Assembly (NCBI GenBank): GCA_905236515.1
Contig: CAJOQP010000120.1
Span: forward strand, 1-48,260
Length of the DNA stretch: 48,260 nt
Direction: 5' to 3'
DNA from: an uncultured Oscillospiraceae bacterium
GTDB lineage: Bacteria; Bacillota; Clostridia; Oscillospirales; Oscillospiraceae
Position 1 is the first letter of the stretch, and each line of letters starts with the position of its first letter. Of this stretch, positions 17,497-26,417 are shown piece after piece. Below the pieces are notes generated by a model that did not search any database, was not told the origin of the DNA, and worked only from the letters and a program-made list of their open reading frames with translations. The translations under genes were made by a program, and so were the position numbers.

Positions 17497-19335
17497 TTGA
17501 GTATATTAGATACAATAAATAATTCCGCAGATATAAAGAAGATTCCGGAAGAGCAGCTCCCCCAGCTGTGTAACGAACTGCGGAATATGATTATAGAGAA
17601 TGTTTCCAGGACAGGAGGCCATCTGGCTTCTAATCTTGGGGCTGTGGAACTCACGGTAGCGCTGCATCGTGTCTATGATTCCAGCAAAGACCGCATCGTA
17701 TTTGATGTCGGTCATCAATGTTATGCCCACAAAATCATTACCGGCAGACGGGATCAGATGCATACACTCCGACAGTTCAACGGGCTTTCCGGCTTTCCGA
17801 AGCCATATGAATCGGCCGATGATGCTTTTATTGCCGGACATGCTTCCGATTCCGTAGCCATTGCTTTGGGTATGGCAAAAGCAAGATCGATTCAGGGTGA
17901 GAATTATGATGTTGTTGCTGTTATAGGTGATGGAGCTTTAACTGGGGGACTGGCTTATGAAGGTCTCGAAAATGCCGGTGTCAGCGGTGAACCTATGGTC
18001 ATTGTTCTTAACGATAATGCCATGTCAATCAGCGGCAATGTAGGCTCCATGGAACGGGTACTTTCTAAAGCCCGTGTACGCCCGGAGTATTTAGAATTTA
18101 AACGAAACTACCGAGCAACTATCGGAAGGTTGCCAAAGCTTTATAATTTCAATCACGAGCTTAAGGAAAGCATTAAACGTCGTATCCTCCCATCTACAAT
18201 GTTCGATGATTTCGGACTGTATTATCTTGGACCTATTGACGGACATGATATTCGTCAAGTTGAGACCGCTCTTAATTGGGCAAAACAGATGAAGGTTCCA
18301 GTTCTTCTTCATGTTTTGACCACTAAGGGAAAAGGATACCCGTATGCAGAACAGTCTCCTGAACGATACCACGGAGTAGGACCGTTTGATATTGAGACCG
18401 GCGTTGTAGACAGCGGTTCTACATCCTATTCATCCGTCACCGGGTATACGCTGTGCGAGATTGCACAGAAGAATTCCAAAGTGGTTGCGATTACCGCAGC
18501 TATGTCGGATGGCACCGGACTGGACACTTTCTCGAAGAAGTTTCCCAGCAGGTTTTTTGATGTAGGTATTGCTGAGGGCTGCGCTGTATCCATGGCTGCC
18601 GGTATGGCCAAACAGGGGCTCATCCCGGTGTTCTGTGTCTATTCAAGCTTCTTCCAGAGAAGTTATGATATGCTTTTGCATGACATTGCCCTTCAGAATC
18701 TCCATGTTGTGTTCTGTGTGGATCGATGTGGTTTGGTGGGAAGTGACGGAGAGACGCATCATGGACTGTTTGATGTTTCTTATTTGAGAACAGTACCCGG
18801 TATCACAATCCTTTGTCCATCTGATTTTGCGGAGCTGAAGGATATGATTTATACTGCCGTCTATCAAATTGACGGACCGGTTGCAGTGCGTTATCCGAGA
18901 GGCGGAGAACCCAAGAGCTATAACCCATCCGACAAAGAAGACCAGCTCAGTGAGAACGCTTCGGTCACACTGGTATCCTACGGAAATATGTTCTGGGAAG
19001 TATTAAAGGCACAACGTCTGCTGAAAGAAAAGGGGATTGATGCGGATCTGATTCGCCTGAAGACCATTGAACCGCTCGATGTTTCAAGGATCAGGGAATC
19101 GGTTTCCCGTACCGGCAAGCTGATCGTTGCGGAAGAAACCTGTCGTTCCGGTTGCGTTGGGGAGGCTGTTATTGCCAGATTGGAAGAAAAGGAAAGTGTC
19201 CCTTGCTGCTCCAGGCTGATCAATCTCGGAGATGGAATCGTTACCCATGGAACGGTCTCTGAACTGATGGATTTATGCAACATTGACTGCAGGTCTATTG
19301 CTTCTGCTGCAGAGGAGCTGGTGCATCATGGCTAA
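17497..19335 (+). CDS. dxs: 1-deoxy-D-xylulose-5-phosphate synthase
   Basis: First enzyme of the MEP isoprenoid pathway, joining pyruvate and glyceraldehyde 3-phosphate with thiamine diphosphate. It has 612 residues. It shows FDVGHQCYAHKIITGR near residue 68, the thiamine-binding GDGALTGGLAYEGL...NDNAMSIS, a transketolase-like middle with VGIAEGCAVSMAAGMA, and RYPRGGEP in the C-terminal third. The start is a TTG with GAGG eight bases upstream, and the N-terminus SILDTINNSADIKKI fits the family. It overlaps tlyA by eight bases. With ispA and the distant ispH it covers early and late isoprenoid steps. Confidence 0.96.
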   Translation: MSILDTINNSADIKKIPEEQLPQLCNELRNMIIENVSRTGGHLASNLGAVELTVALHRVYDSSKDRIVFDVGHQCYAHKIITGRRDQMHTLRQFNGLSGFPKPYESADDAFIAGHASDSVAIALGMAKARSIQGENYDVVAVIGDGALTGGLAYEGLENAGVSGEPMVIVLNDNAMSISGNVGSMERVLSKARVRPEYLEFKRNYRATIGRLPKLYNFNHELKESIKRRILPSTMFDDFGLYYLGPIDGHDIRQVETALNWAKQMKVPVLLHVLTTKGKGYPYAEQSPERYHGVGPFDIETGVVDSGSTSYSSVTGYTLCEIAQKNSKVVAITAAMSDGTGLDTFSKKFPSRFFDVGIAEGCAVSMAAGMAKQGLIPVFCVYSSFFQRSYDMLLHDIALQNLHVVFCVDRCGLVGSDGETHHGLFDVSYLRTVPGITILCPSDFAELKDMIYTAVYQIDGPVAVRYPRGGEPKSYNPSDKEDQLSENASVTLVSYGNMFWEVLKAQRLLKEKGIDADLIRLKTIEPLDVSRIRESVSRTGKLIVAEETCRSGCVGEAVIARLEEKESVPCCSRLINLGDGIVTHGTVSELMDLCNIDCRSIASAAEELVHHG

Positions 19336-20125
19336 GAAAAGACTGGACCAGCTTGTTTTTGAACGCGGACTGACCGAGAGCAGAGAACGGGCAAAAACGA
19401 CGATCATGGCAGGTCAGGTGTTTGTAAACGGTCAGCGGTCGGATAAACCCGGCACTCCAGTGCCGGAAGATGCAAAAATTGAGATTCACGGTGAAACCAT
19501 GCCTTTTGTAAGCCGTGGAGGCTATAAGTTGGATAAGGCGCTGAAAGTATTTCCCGTAGATCCTGCCGGTTCCCACTGTATTGATTGTGGTGCATCCACC
19601 GGTGGTTTTACTGACGTTCTCTTACAGCATGGCGCATCTCTTGTTTATGCTGTGGATGTCGGATATGGACAGCTGGCATGGAAACTCCGTGAGGATAATC
19701 GTGTAGTATGTATGGAGCGTACTAACGTCCGGTATATCAGCGGCGAACAGATTCCGGAACTGCTGGATATTGCAGTTATGGATGTCTCTTTTATTTCGAT
19801 TAAACTGATTCTTCCAGCGTTAAAAGGAATCCTGAAACCGGATGCCGATATTATTTGCCTGATCAAACCTCAGTTTGAAGCCGGCAAAGATAAGGTCGGC
19901 AAAAAAGGTGTCGTCCGCGATATTGGTGTTCATCGTGAAGTGGTTCGCGATATTCTTGATTTTTGCAGAGAGCACCAGCTTTCCTGTCATGGCCTTGATT
20001 ATTCCCCCATCCGGGGGCCGGAAGGAAATATCGAATTCTTACTTTGGCTTAAGAATTCAGACAATAATGCTCTGGAACCAGATGTCGATGCTGTGGTAGA
20101 TGCAGCTCACAAACATATTTCATAA
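19328..20125 (+). CDS. tlyA: TlyA-family rRNA 2'-O-methyltransferase/hemolysin-like protein
   Basis: A two-domain protein of 265 residues. An N-terminal S4 RNA-binding domain (RLDQLVFERGLTESRERAK, residues 3-60) is joined to an FtsJ/RrmJ-like methyltransferase. The SAM-binding motif is DCGASTGGFTDVLL, and KPQFEAGKDKVGKKG lies near the end. TlyA of Mycobacterium methylates 16S and 23S rRNA riboses; the old haemolysin label is probably misleading. The track start at 19283 lies in dxs; the ATG at 19328 has AGAGGAG ten bases upstream. It matches B. subtilis YqxC, which has the same neighbours. Confidence 0.93.
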   Translation: MAKKRLDQLVFERGLTESRERAKTTIMAGQVFVNGQRSDKPGTPVPEDAKIEIHGETMPFVSRGGYKLDKALKVFPVDPAGSHCIDCGASTGGFTDVLLQHGASLVYAVDVGYGQLAWKLREDNRVVCMERTNVRYISGEQIPELLDIAVMDVSFISIKLILPALKGILKPDADIICLIKPQFEAGKDKVGKKGVVRDIGVHREVVRDILDFCREHQLSCHGLDYSPIRGPEGNIEFLLWLKNSDNNALEPDVDAVVDAAHKHIS

Positions 20126-20151
20126 CGGAGAGTTTTTGAGGAGAGTCAATT

Positions 20152-21015
20152 ATGGGCGATCGTGTATTGCTTTGTCCCAATCCATATCGTGATGTGGATT
20201 TGGACGTCACACTGTACGTACAGGATCTTTTGGAAAAACACGGGTATAAGACTTATATCTGCCCTATCTTTGATGAGGTGGAAGATAGTGCTATTCCCGA
20301 AAACATTGAGAAGCATCGACTTCGCGATGTAATCGATGAGGCCTTTTTTGTTGTCGCAATCGGCGGTGACGGAACGATCCTTCACTGCGGAAAATGTGCT
20401 GCGATCCATAAAGTCCCTGTCATCGGAATCAATGCCGGAACCAAAGGTTTTATGGCAATTCTGGAAAAGAGTAATGCTGATCAGGTTTTGCGTGCGGTTT
20501 CCGGCGATTACTTGGAAGAACGCAGAATGATGCTGGATGTCAGTCTCATCCGTGACGGTGAGATCATTATGGAAAACAGTGCCATCAATGATATCGTCGT
20601 CAATGGATTTGGTGACTGCATCGGCCTGACTGCCTGGTGTGACGGGGATAAGATGACAAAGTATTTCGGGGATGGTGCTGTGTTTGCCACTCCGACCGGA
20701 TCCTCTGCCTATTCGTTGTCAGCAGGCGGGCCTCTTGTGGAGCCGACCGCACAGGATATCATTTTCACACCGATCTGCGTTCATGGTATGAGTGCCAAAT
20801 CTTTTGTGTTAAGTCCTGATCGCATTCTTTCCGCACGTGCCGAATGCCATTATGGGAAACAGGCATTTATGAAAGTCGATGGTTCCGATCTTATTGAACT
20901 TGAAAATGATGATATTATAAAGGTTAAAAAATCCAACCTTGAACTGATCATGGCAAACTTAGGGCAGAAGAGTTTTTATGATATCGCTTTCGAAAAACTG
21001 ATCGAGGGTTATTAA
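20152..21015 (+). CDS. nadK: NAD kinase
   Basis: Phosphorylates NAD to NADP; 287 residues. The family's GGDGTILH motif is near residue 67, followed by GINAGTKGFMAIL, with NDIVVN and TPTGSSAYSLSAGGPLVEP in the C-terminal domain. The N-terminal part is short, as in Gram-positive NAD kinases. GAGGAGAG precedes the ATG. argR follows 11 bases after the stop, the usual Firmicutes order. Confidence 0.95.
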   Translation: MGDRVLLCPNPYRDVDLDVTLYVQDLLEKHGYKTYICPIFDEVEDSAIPENIEKHRLRDVIDEAFFVVAIGGDGTILHCGKCAAIHKVPVIGINAGTKGFMAILEKSNADQVLRAVSGDYLEERRMMLDVSLIRDGEIIMENSAINDIVVNGFGDCIGLTAWCDGDKMTKYFGDGAVFATPTGSSAYSLSAGGPLVEPTAQDIIFTPICVHGMSAKSFVLSPDRILSARAECHYGKQAFMKVDGSDLIELENDDIIKVKKSNLELIMANLGQKSFYDIAFEKLIEGY

Positions 21016-21026
21016 AGGGTAGAAGA

Positions 21027-21476
21027 ATGAAATCAAAGAGACAAAGTGTAATTTTAGAGATCATTGAAGAGGAAAATATTGAGACACAGAACCAATTGAT
21101 GGATGCACTGGCCCGCCGTGGAATTCAGTCCACACAGGCTACGCTTTCCCGTGATATCAAGGATCTGCATCTTGTTAAGGGTCCGGGCGGCAAAGATAAA
21201 TACAAATATGTAATCGGTGATGTCAGAGAGATTCCCAATCCGGATGATAAACTGACTAAAATTTTCAAAGAGTGTGTCACATCTGTTCATACAGCACAGA
21301 ATATTATCGTGATCAAAACGCTTCCCGGTCTGGCTGACGCAGCATGTTCTACTTTGGATTCCATGAATATTCCGGAACTGGTGGGTTCCCTTGCCGGGGA
21401 TGATACTGCTTTTCTGGCGATGAAAGACAATCCTTCTGCACAGAGACTGTGTCAGGAGATCAGCGCGATGCTGTAA
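21027..21476 (+). CDS. argR: Arginine repressor ArgR/AhrC
   Basis: A 149-residue hexameric regulator of arginine synthesis and breakdown. The N-terminal winged helix (residues about 1-65) has the recognition segment STQATLSRDIKDLHLVK. The C-terminal domain binds arginine and forms hexamers, with GSLAGDDTAFLAM matching the usual GT.AGDDT. In B. subtilis the homologue is also placed before recN; no arginine genes are here. AAAGGG lies before the ATG. Confidence 0.95.
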   Translation: MKSKRQSVILEIIEEENIETQNQLMDALARRGIQSTQATLSRDIKDLHLVKGPGGKDKYKYVIGDVREIPNPDDKLTKIFKECVTSVHTAQNIIVIKTLPGLADAACSTLDSMNIPELVGSLAGDDTAFLAMKDNPSAQRLCQEISAML

Positions 21477-21496
21477 CACGGTTTGGAGTGTAGTGA

Positions 21497-23197
21497 ATGT
21501 TAAGTGAACTGCATATTAAGAATATTGCGGTCATTGAGGAAGCCAGCATTGAATTTGAACCCGGTCTGAATGTTCTGACTGGCGAGACTGGTGCTGGCAA
21601 ATCCATAGTAATTGACGCTCTTGGAGCTGTAATTGGTACTAGAGTTGGTAGAGATATGCTTCGTACTGGTTCTGATAAAGGCTCCGTTACGGCGGTTTTT
21701 CGTTCTTTGGAAGCTTCCCGATGGCTGGAAGAAAATGATATTGATATTGACGATGATGATATCATTATTCAACGGAAGATCACCTCAGACGGAAAGAATA
21801 CCTGTCGTGTCTGTGGTCAGCCGATTACAGTGACCCAGCTGAAAGAACTTGGGACCTATCTGCTGGATATCCACGGACAGAATGACGGTCGGCTTCTTAT
21901 GGATGAAAGTAATCATCTTGGGTATCTGGATTCATTTGGCGACTATAAGGATCTGTTGGATCAGTTTCACAGCGAATACCATACCTGTACGGAGATCTAT
22001 CAGAAGATGAAACGCCTGAGCATGGACGAAGCAGAGCGTCAGCATCGTCAGGAAATGCTTCGTGCGACGATTCAGGAACTGACGGATGCGAATCTTGTCT
22101 TAGGTGAGGAAGCGGAAAAGACGGAGCGGCGTGATTTGCTTCATAATTCCGAAAAAATCTCCGAATACATCAATAATGCTTATGATGATATCACTGGCGC
22201 GGAGATCAATGCTCTCGATCTGGCTGGAGATGCGGAAAATCTTCTTGCAAGAGCTGGAATGATGTCAGAGGAGATGGAACAGGTCTCACGTATCGTAAAA
22301 GATGCGGAGAACCTTCTCAATGATGCTGCAGAGCGCCTTGCGGATTTCAGGGCTTCACTGGATTATTCTCCTCAGGAATACGATGAGCTGGAGAGCCGCC
22401 TTTCTTTTCTGCGGAGATTGCAGCGAAAGTATATGACGGATGAAGAAGGTCTGATTCAAAAACTGGAGACCAGCGTCAAAGAGCTGGAAGAACTGGATTT
22501 TTCTCACGATATTTCTGAAAAGCTTCAGTTGGAACTTGAAAGCCAGATTCAGGTTTGTCAGAGTACTGCAGCCAAGCTGACGGAGAGAAGAGTTAAGGCC
22601 GCTGAGGAACTTGAGAGCAGTATTGAACGGGAATTGAAGGATCTGAACATGCCTTCCGTTCGCTTCAAAGTGCAGATTGAGCCTGTTGGCAAACGATACG
22701 GATTCGATAAAAACGGAGGAGATTCCGTTGCTTTTATCATGTCCGCGAATGCTGGTGAGAAGATGGATCGCATTTCTAAAGTCGCTTCCGGCGGTGAACT
22801 CAGTCGTATCATGCTGGCTATGAAAAATGTATTTGCTCAAAATGACATCGTGGAAACCATGGTGTTTGACGAAATTGATGCCGGCATCTCCGGAATCGCA
22901 GCTCAGAGAGTGGGTGAGAAGCTCTCGGATGTCGCAGATCACAAGCAGGTGATCTGTGTGACTCATCTGTCACAGATCGCCGTAATGGGTGACTGTCATT
23001 TCCGTATCGAGAAATCGGAAACGGAAGGCCGAACCTTTACAAATATTAAAAAGTTAAACATGGAAGACCGAAAGTGGGAGATCGCTCGTCTCCACGGAGG
23101 GGTTCATATCACGGACCTCACTTTGGCTAGCGCGCAGGATCAGCTGGAATCTTCCTTGGAATACAAACGCAAACACAGAAGAATTAAGGAGAATTAA
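21497..23197 (+). CDS. recN: DNA repair protein RecN
   Basis: An SMC-like double-strand-break repair ATPase of 566 residues. The N-terminal Walker A is TGETGAGKSIVID near residue 30. Long coiled-coil helices fill the middle. The C-terminal ABC signature ASGGELSRIMLA is followed by Walker B MVFDEIDAGISG. It binds DNA ends and acts early in recombination. GGAG lies about ten bases before the ATG. tyrS starts five bases after the stop. Confidence 0.96.
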   Translation: MLSELHIKNIAVIEEASIEFEPGLNVLTGETGAGKSIVIDALGAVIGTRVGRDMLRTGSDKGSVTAVFRSLEASRWLEENDIDIDDDDIIIQRKITSDGKNTCRVCGQPITVTQLKELGTYLLDIHGQNDGRLLMDESNHLGYLDSFGDYKDLLDQFHSEYHTCTEIYQKMKRLSMDEAERQHRQEMLRATIQELTDANLVLGEEAEKTERRDLLHNSEKISEYINNAYDDITGAEINALDLAGDAENLLARAGMMSEEMEQVSRIVKDAENLLNDAAERLADFRASLDYSPQEYDELESRLSFLRRLQRKYMTDEEGLIQKLETSVKELEELDFSHDISEKLQLELESQIQVCQSTAAKLTERRVKAAEELESSIERELKDLNMPSVRFKVQIEPVGKRYGFDKNGGDSVAFIMSANAGEKMDRISKVASGGELSRIMLAMKNVFAQNDIVETMVFDEIDAGISGIAAQRVGEKLSDVADHKQVICVTHLSQIAVMGDCHFRIEKSETEGRTFTNIKKLNMEDRKWEIARLHGGVHITDLTLASAQDQLESSLEYKRKHRRIKEN

Positions 23198-23202
23198 GTT
23201 CG

Positions 23203-24429
23203 ATGGGAATTTATGAGGAACTGCAAGAAAGAGGTTTGATTGCACAGGTTACAGATGAACCGGAAATCAGAGAACTGATCAATTCCGGAAAAGCTGTTTT
23301 CTATATTGGCTTTGACCCAACTGCTGACTCGCTTCATGTCGGTCATTTTATGGCTCTCTGCATTATGAAACGTCTTCAGATGGCTGGAAACCGTCCGATC
23401 GCTCTGATCGGCGGCGGTACCGGTTATATTGGAGATCCTTCTGGTCGTACTGACATGCGATCCATGATGACACCTGAGACTATCCGTCACAACAGTGAGT
23501 GTTTCAAAAAGCAGATGGAACGTTTCATAGAATTTGGCGAAGGCAAAGCCATTATGATCAACAATGCAGACTGGCTTCTGGACTTGAATTACGTAGAGCT
23601 TCTTCGCGAAGTCGGAGCCTGTTTCTCTGTCAACAACATGCTTCGTGCGGAATGCTACAAACAGCGCATGGAAAAAGGTCTGTCCTTCCTTGAGTTTAAC
23701 TACATGATCATGCAGTCCTATGATTTCTATCATATGTACCAGACCCTTGGATGCAACATGCAGATGGGCGGAAACGATCAGTGGAGCAATATGCTTGGCG
23801 GTACGGAGCTTATCCGCAGAAAACTGAACAAAGATGCCTATGCCATGACGATTCCTCTGCTTCTTAACTCCGAAGGAAAGAAAATGGGCAAGACCGCATC
23901 GGGTGCTGTATGGCTGGATCCGGAAAAGACTTCTCCTTATGAATTCTATCAGTACTGGAGGAACGTGGACGATTCCGATGTAATCAAATGCATCAAGATG
24001 CTCACATTCCTTCCAATGGAACAGATTCGAGAGATGGAAGGATGGAAAGATCAACAGCTTAACCGTGCCAAAGAGATTCTGGCGTATGAGCTGACTAATC
24101 TCGTTCACGGTGAAGAAGAGGCAAAAAAGGCGGAAGAAGCTGCCAAAGCACTCTTTTCCGGCTCCGGGAATCTGGATAACATCCCTACGACGGAACTGAC
24201 GGAAGAAGATTTTACCGATAATAAAATCGATATCATCAAAATGCTGACGAAGAGCGGACTGTGCAGCAGCAACGGTGATGCCCGTCGTACTATTACCGGT
24301 GGCGGTGTTAGTGTTAATAACGAAAAGATCACTGAATTTTCTCAGCAGTTTGAAAAGGAACAGTTCGGCGAAGGACTGATCCTGAGAAAAGGGAAGAAGA
24401 ATTATCATAAATTGGTATTCAAATCATAA
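23203..24429 (+). CDS. tyrS: Tyrosyl-tRNA synthetase
   Basis: A class I synthetase of 408 residues. The HIGH motif is HVGH in YIGFDPTADSLHVGHFMAL and the KMSKS motif is KMGKT. The residues around IMQSYDFYHMY and GGNDQWSN form the tyrosine and ATP pocket. A C-terminal S4 RNA-binding domain ends the protein. This is the TyrZ-like KMGKT variant. AAGGAG lies upstream of the ATG. There is no T-box leader, since recN is only five bases away. Confidence 0.96.
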   Translation: MGIYEELQERGLIAQVTDEPEIRELINSGKAVFYIGFDPTADSLHVGHFMALCIMKRLQMAGNRPIALIGGGTGYIGDPSGRTDMRSMMTPETIRHNSECFKKQMERFIEFGEGKAIMINNADWLLDLNYVELLREVGACFSVNNMLRAECYKQRMEKGLSFLEFNYMIMQSYDFYHMYQTLGCNMQMGGNDQWSNMLGGTELIRRKLNKDAYAMTIPLLLNSEGKKMGKTASGAVWLDPEKTSPYEFYQYWRNVDDSDVIKCIKMLTFLPMEQIREMEGWKDQQLNRAKEILAYELTNLVHGEEEAKKAEEAAKALFSGSGNLDNIPTTELTEEDFTDNKIDIIKMLTKSGLCSSNGDARRTITGGGVSVNNEKITEFSQQFEKEQFGEGLILRKGKKNYHKLVFKS

Positions 24430-24449
24430 GGATACAAGGATTGATTAAT

Positions 24450-24980
24450 ATGCCGAAATACGGATTTATTCATGATAAACTTGATATCAAACTTCTCATT
24501 CTGTATGTTCTGAGTCGTTTACCTGGACCGGTGGACTATTCAACACTGGGAGATCTGGTCAACAACCTTGATGACGGCATCGATTATTTTGATTATACGG
24601 AATGTGTGCATGACCTGATTCAAAATGGTCATATCCTGGACGATGACGGCTTTTATTCCATTACGGATAAGGGAATCAAGAATTCCGAGTCTGTGGAGAG
24701 CAGCATTCCGTATACTGTACGGATGCACGCAAAAACTGAGCTTATCCCATTTGTGGAAGAGATGCGCCGTCAGGGAATGATCAGTGCGGAAAGGGAAGAG
24801 AAAGACGGATGCAATTATGTATCTTTGTCCTTAAATGACGGTGCCGGAGATATTCTGAATATGAAGCTTCTGGTATCCGATGATGAGCAGGCGAAGCAGA
24901 TTAAACGTAATTTTCGTCTTCATGCCGAACAGCTGTATAAGGATATTATTGAAGTATTAACCGAAGAAAGTGTGAATTGA
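24450..24980 (+). CDS. DUF4364 family protein
   Basis: A 176-residue soluble protein matching the DUF4364 pattern seen in Clostridia (start with KYGFIHDKLDIKLLILYVLSRL, then FDYTECVHDLIQNGHI). The first half looks like a winged-helix module, so DNA binding is possible but unproven. I use the ATG at 24450 because AAGGA lies nine bases before it; the track start at 24441 is a TTG. Its stop is followed directly by asnA, so the two are probably co-translated. The function of the family is unknown to me. Confidence 0.82.
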   Translation: MPKYGFIHDKLDIKLLILYVLSRLPGPVDYSTLGDLVNNLDDGIDYFDYTECVHDLIQNGHILDDDGFYSITDKGIKNSESVESSIPYTVRMHAKTELIPFVEEMRRQGMISAEREEKDGCNYVSLSLNDGAGDILNMKLLVSDDEQAKQIKRNFRLHAEQLYKDIIEVLTEESVN

Positions 24981-24981
24981 T

Positions 24982-25995
24982 ATGAGTGTTTATATTCCAG
25001 AGAACTACAACAGCCTGTTAAGCATTTACGATACGCAGAAGAGCATTGGACTTCTGCATCGTATCTTCGAAGATAATCTGGCAGCGAATCTCAATCTGAA
25101 CCGCGTGTCGGCACCTCTGTTTGTGCGAAAAGATTCCGGAATCAATGACAACCTAAACGGTTATGAACGGCCGGTTGAATTTGAGATCCTCCACGCAGAC
25201 GGCACTGCGCAGATCGTTCATTCCCTCGCTAAATGGAAACGTCTGGCTTTGAAACGGTATAATTTCTTCCCTGGAAAGGGATTGTACACCGATATGAATG
25301 CTGTTCGCCGGGACGAGGAGATTTTGGATAATCTACATTCTGTTTACGTGGATCAGTGGGATTGGGAAAAGGTAATTCTTCCCAGCGACCGCAATCTCGA
25401 TTATCTGAAATCCACAGTTATGGATATTGTACAGGCACTGAGCGATACGCAGAAGACCATGAAATCCATTTATCCTGCGCTGAACCGTGTTCCCGATATC
25501 TCCACGGAGGTTTCGTTTATCACCTCACAGGAACTGGAAGATATGTATCCGGACCTCACCCCAAAAGAACGGGAACATGAGTATGTAAAAGATCATGCAA
25601 CCACATTTATCATTGGGATCGGCGGAAAGCTGGCATCGGGCAAACCCCATGATGGGCGTGCCCCTGATTATGATGACTGGGATCTGAACGGTGATATCAT
25701 CGTTTGGGATTCTCTTCTTGATTGTCCGCTGGAGCTTTCCTCCATGGGAATCCGTGTTGATCCTGAAGCCCTTGACCGACAGCTTTCTCTCGCAGGATGC
25801 GATGACCGTCGGGAGCTGCCCTATCATCAGATGTTGCTTAACGGAGAACTTCCTCTGACGATTGGCGGTGGAATAGGTCAGTCCCGTGTGAGCATGCTGC
25901 TCTTAGGGAAAGCACATATCGGGGAAGTGCAGGCTTCGATATGGGATAAAGAAACTCAGGATGAGTGCCGTGAGCACAATATTATGCTTCTGTAA
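24982..25995 (+). CDS. asnA: Ammonia-dependent asparagine synthetase (aspartate-ammonia ligase)
   Basis: Makes asparagine from aspartate, ammonia and ATP; 337 residues. It aligns by eye with E. coli AsnA: VHSLAKWKR, GLYTDMNA, HSVYVDQWDWE, LKSTV, FIIGIGGKL, RAPDYDDWDLNGDI, SSMGIRVD and TIGGGIGQSR. AsnA is related to class II aminoacyl-tRNA synthetases. The ribosome binding site is weak (GAAAGTG), so translation may depend on DUF4364. A strong terminator follows. Confidence 0.97.
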   Translation: MSVYIPENYNSLLSIYDTQKSIGLLHRIFEDNLAANLNLNRVSAPLFVRKDSGINDNLNGYERPVEFEILHADGTAQIVHSLAKWKRLALKRYNFFPGKGLYTDMNAVRRDEEILDNLHSVYVDQWDWEKVILPSDRNLDYLKSTVMDIVQALSDTQKTMKSIYPALNRVPDISTEVSFITSQELEDMYPDLTPKEREHEYVKDHATTFIIGIGGKLASGKPHDGRAPDYDDWDLNGDIIVWDSLLDCPLELSSMGIRVDPEALDRQLSLAGCDDRRELPYHQMLLNGELPLTIGGGIGQSRVSMLLLGKAHIGEVQASIWDKETQDECREHNIMLL

Positions 25996-26010
25996 GTAAA
26001 AACAAAAAAA

Positions 26011-26044
26011 GAAGGTTGAATGAAATATCTTCAACCTTCTTTTA
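26011..26044. terminator. Bidirectional terminator between asnA and tRNA-Gly
   Basis: GAAGGTTGAA and TTCAACCTTC form a 10-bp stem, followed by TTTTA on the plus strand and TTTTTTTGTTTTT on the minus strand. It serves both asnA and the convergent tRNA gene. Confidence 0.9.
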
Positions 26045-26118
26045 TGGAGCGGATAAAGGGAGTCGAACCCTCCTTTCAGGCTTGGGAAGCCGGCGTTCTA
26101 CCGATGAACCATATCCGC
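26045..26118 (-). tRNA. tRNA-Gly (anticodon CCC)
   Basis: A 74-base tRNA including an encoded CCA. The acceptor stem GCGGATA pairs with TATCCGC, the D arm is GTTC/GAAC, the T loop is TTCGACT and the anticodon loop is TTCCCAA, giving CCC. The anticodon stem CCGGC/GCCTG contains one C-U mismatch (position 28-42). It reads GGG codons. It has its own promoter and shares a terminator with asnA. Confidence 0.93.
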
Positions 26119-26127
26119 ATGTTCTGT

Positions 26128-26156
26128 ATAATAGCATACCGGGTTTTTGTTTTCAA
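26128..26156 (-). promoter_or_regulatory. tRNA-Gly promoter
   Basis: On the minus strand TTGAAA, a 17-base spacer and TATTAT, with TGC before the -10 box. It lies nine bases before the tRNA. Confidence 0.8.
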
Positions 26157-26248
26157 GTTCTTTCCAATGACCATCAGGGTTCTTCAAACTCTCTGATCGT
26201 TATGTTTTTATTGTAAAAAACACGTTTTAAAGATTCAATTTTATATTC

Positions 26249-26277
26249 TTGACAATGTGCTATGTGCGGATTATAAT
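26249..26277 (+). promoter_or_regulatory. tRNA-Pro promoter (consensus)
   Basis: Perfect TTGACA and TATAAT boxes with a 17-base spacer, 12 bases before the tRNA. It is the strongest promoter by sequence in the window. Confidence 0.92.
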
Positions 26278-26289
26278 AATCAAGCATTT

Positions 26290-26365
26290 CGGGGTGTAGC
26301 GCAGATGGTAGCGCGCTTGGTTCGGGACCAAGAGGCCGGGAGTTCAAGTCTCCCCACTCCGACCA
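26290..26365 (+). tRNA. tRNA-Pro (anticodon CGG)
   Basis: A 76-base tRNA including CCA. The acceptor stem CGGGGTG/CACTCCG begins with C1-G72, as in bacterial tRNA-Pro. The D arm is GCGC/GCGC, the anticodon stem CTTGG/CCAAG encloses TTCGGGA, and the T arm is GGGAG/CTCCC with loop TTCAAGT. It reads CCG codons. It is divergent from tRNA-Gly. Confidence 0.95.
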
Positions 26366-26400
26366 ATCACCGCAAACGGCATGTTTGCGGTGATTTTTTT
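26365..26400 (+). terminator. Terminator after tRNA-Pro
   Basis: AATCACCGCAAAC pairs with GTTTGCGGTGATT across GGCAT and is followed by a run of T. The stem begins at the last base of the CCA end. It may also leave some read-through into the next gene, which starts 18 bases later. Confidence 0.88.
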
Positions 26401-26417
26401 ATTTGAGGTTGAATTAT

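Noticed and set aside
23194-24408. 404-codon minus-strand ORF opposite tyrS
   Set aside because: Shadow of tyrS; the protein is low in recognisable motifs.
26045-26400. tRNA pair as a possible integration (attachment) site
   Set aside because: No integrase, no duplicated tRNA end and no foreign-looking genes are near it.
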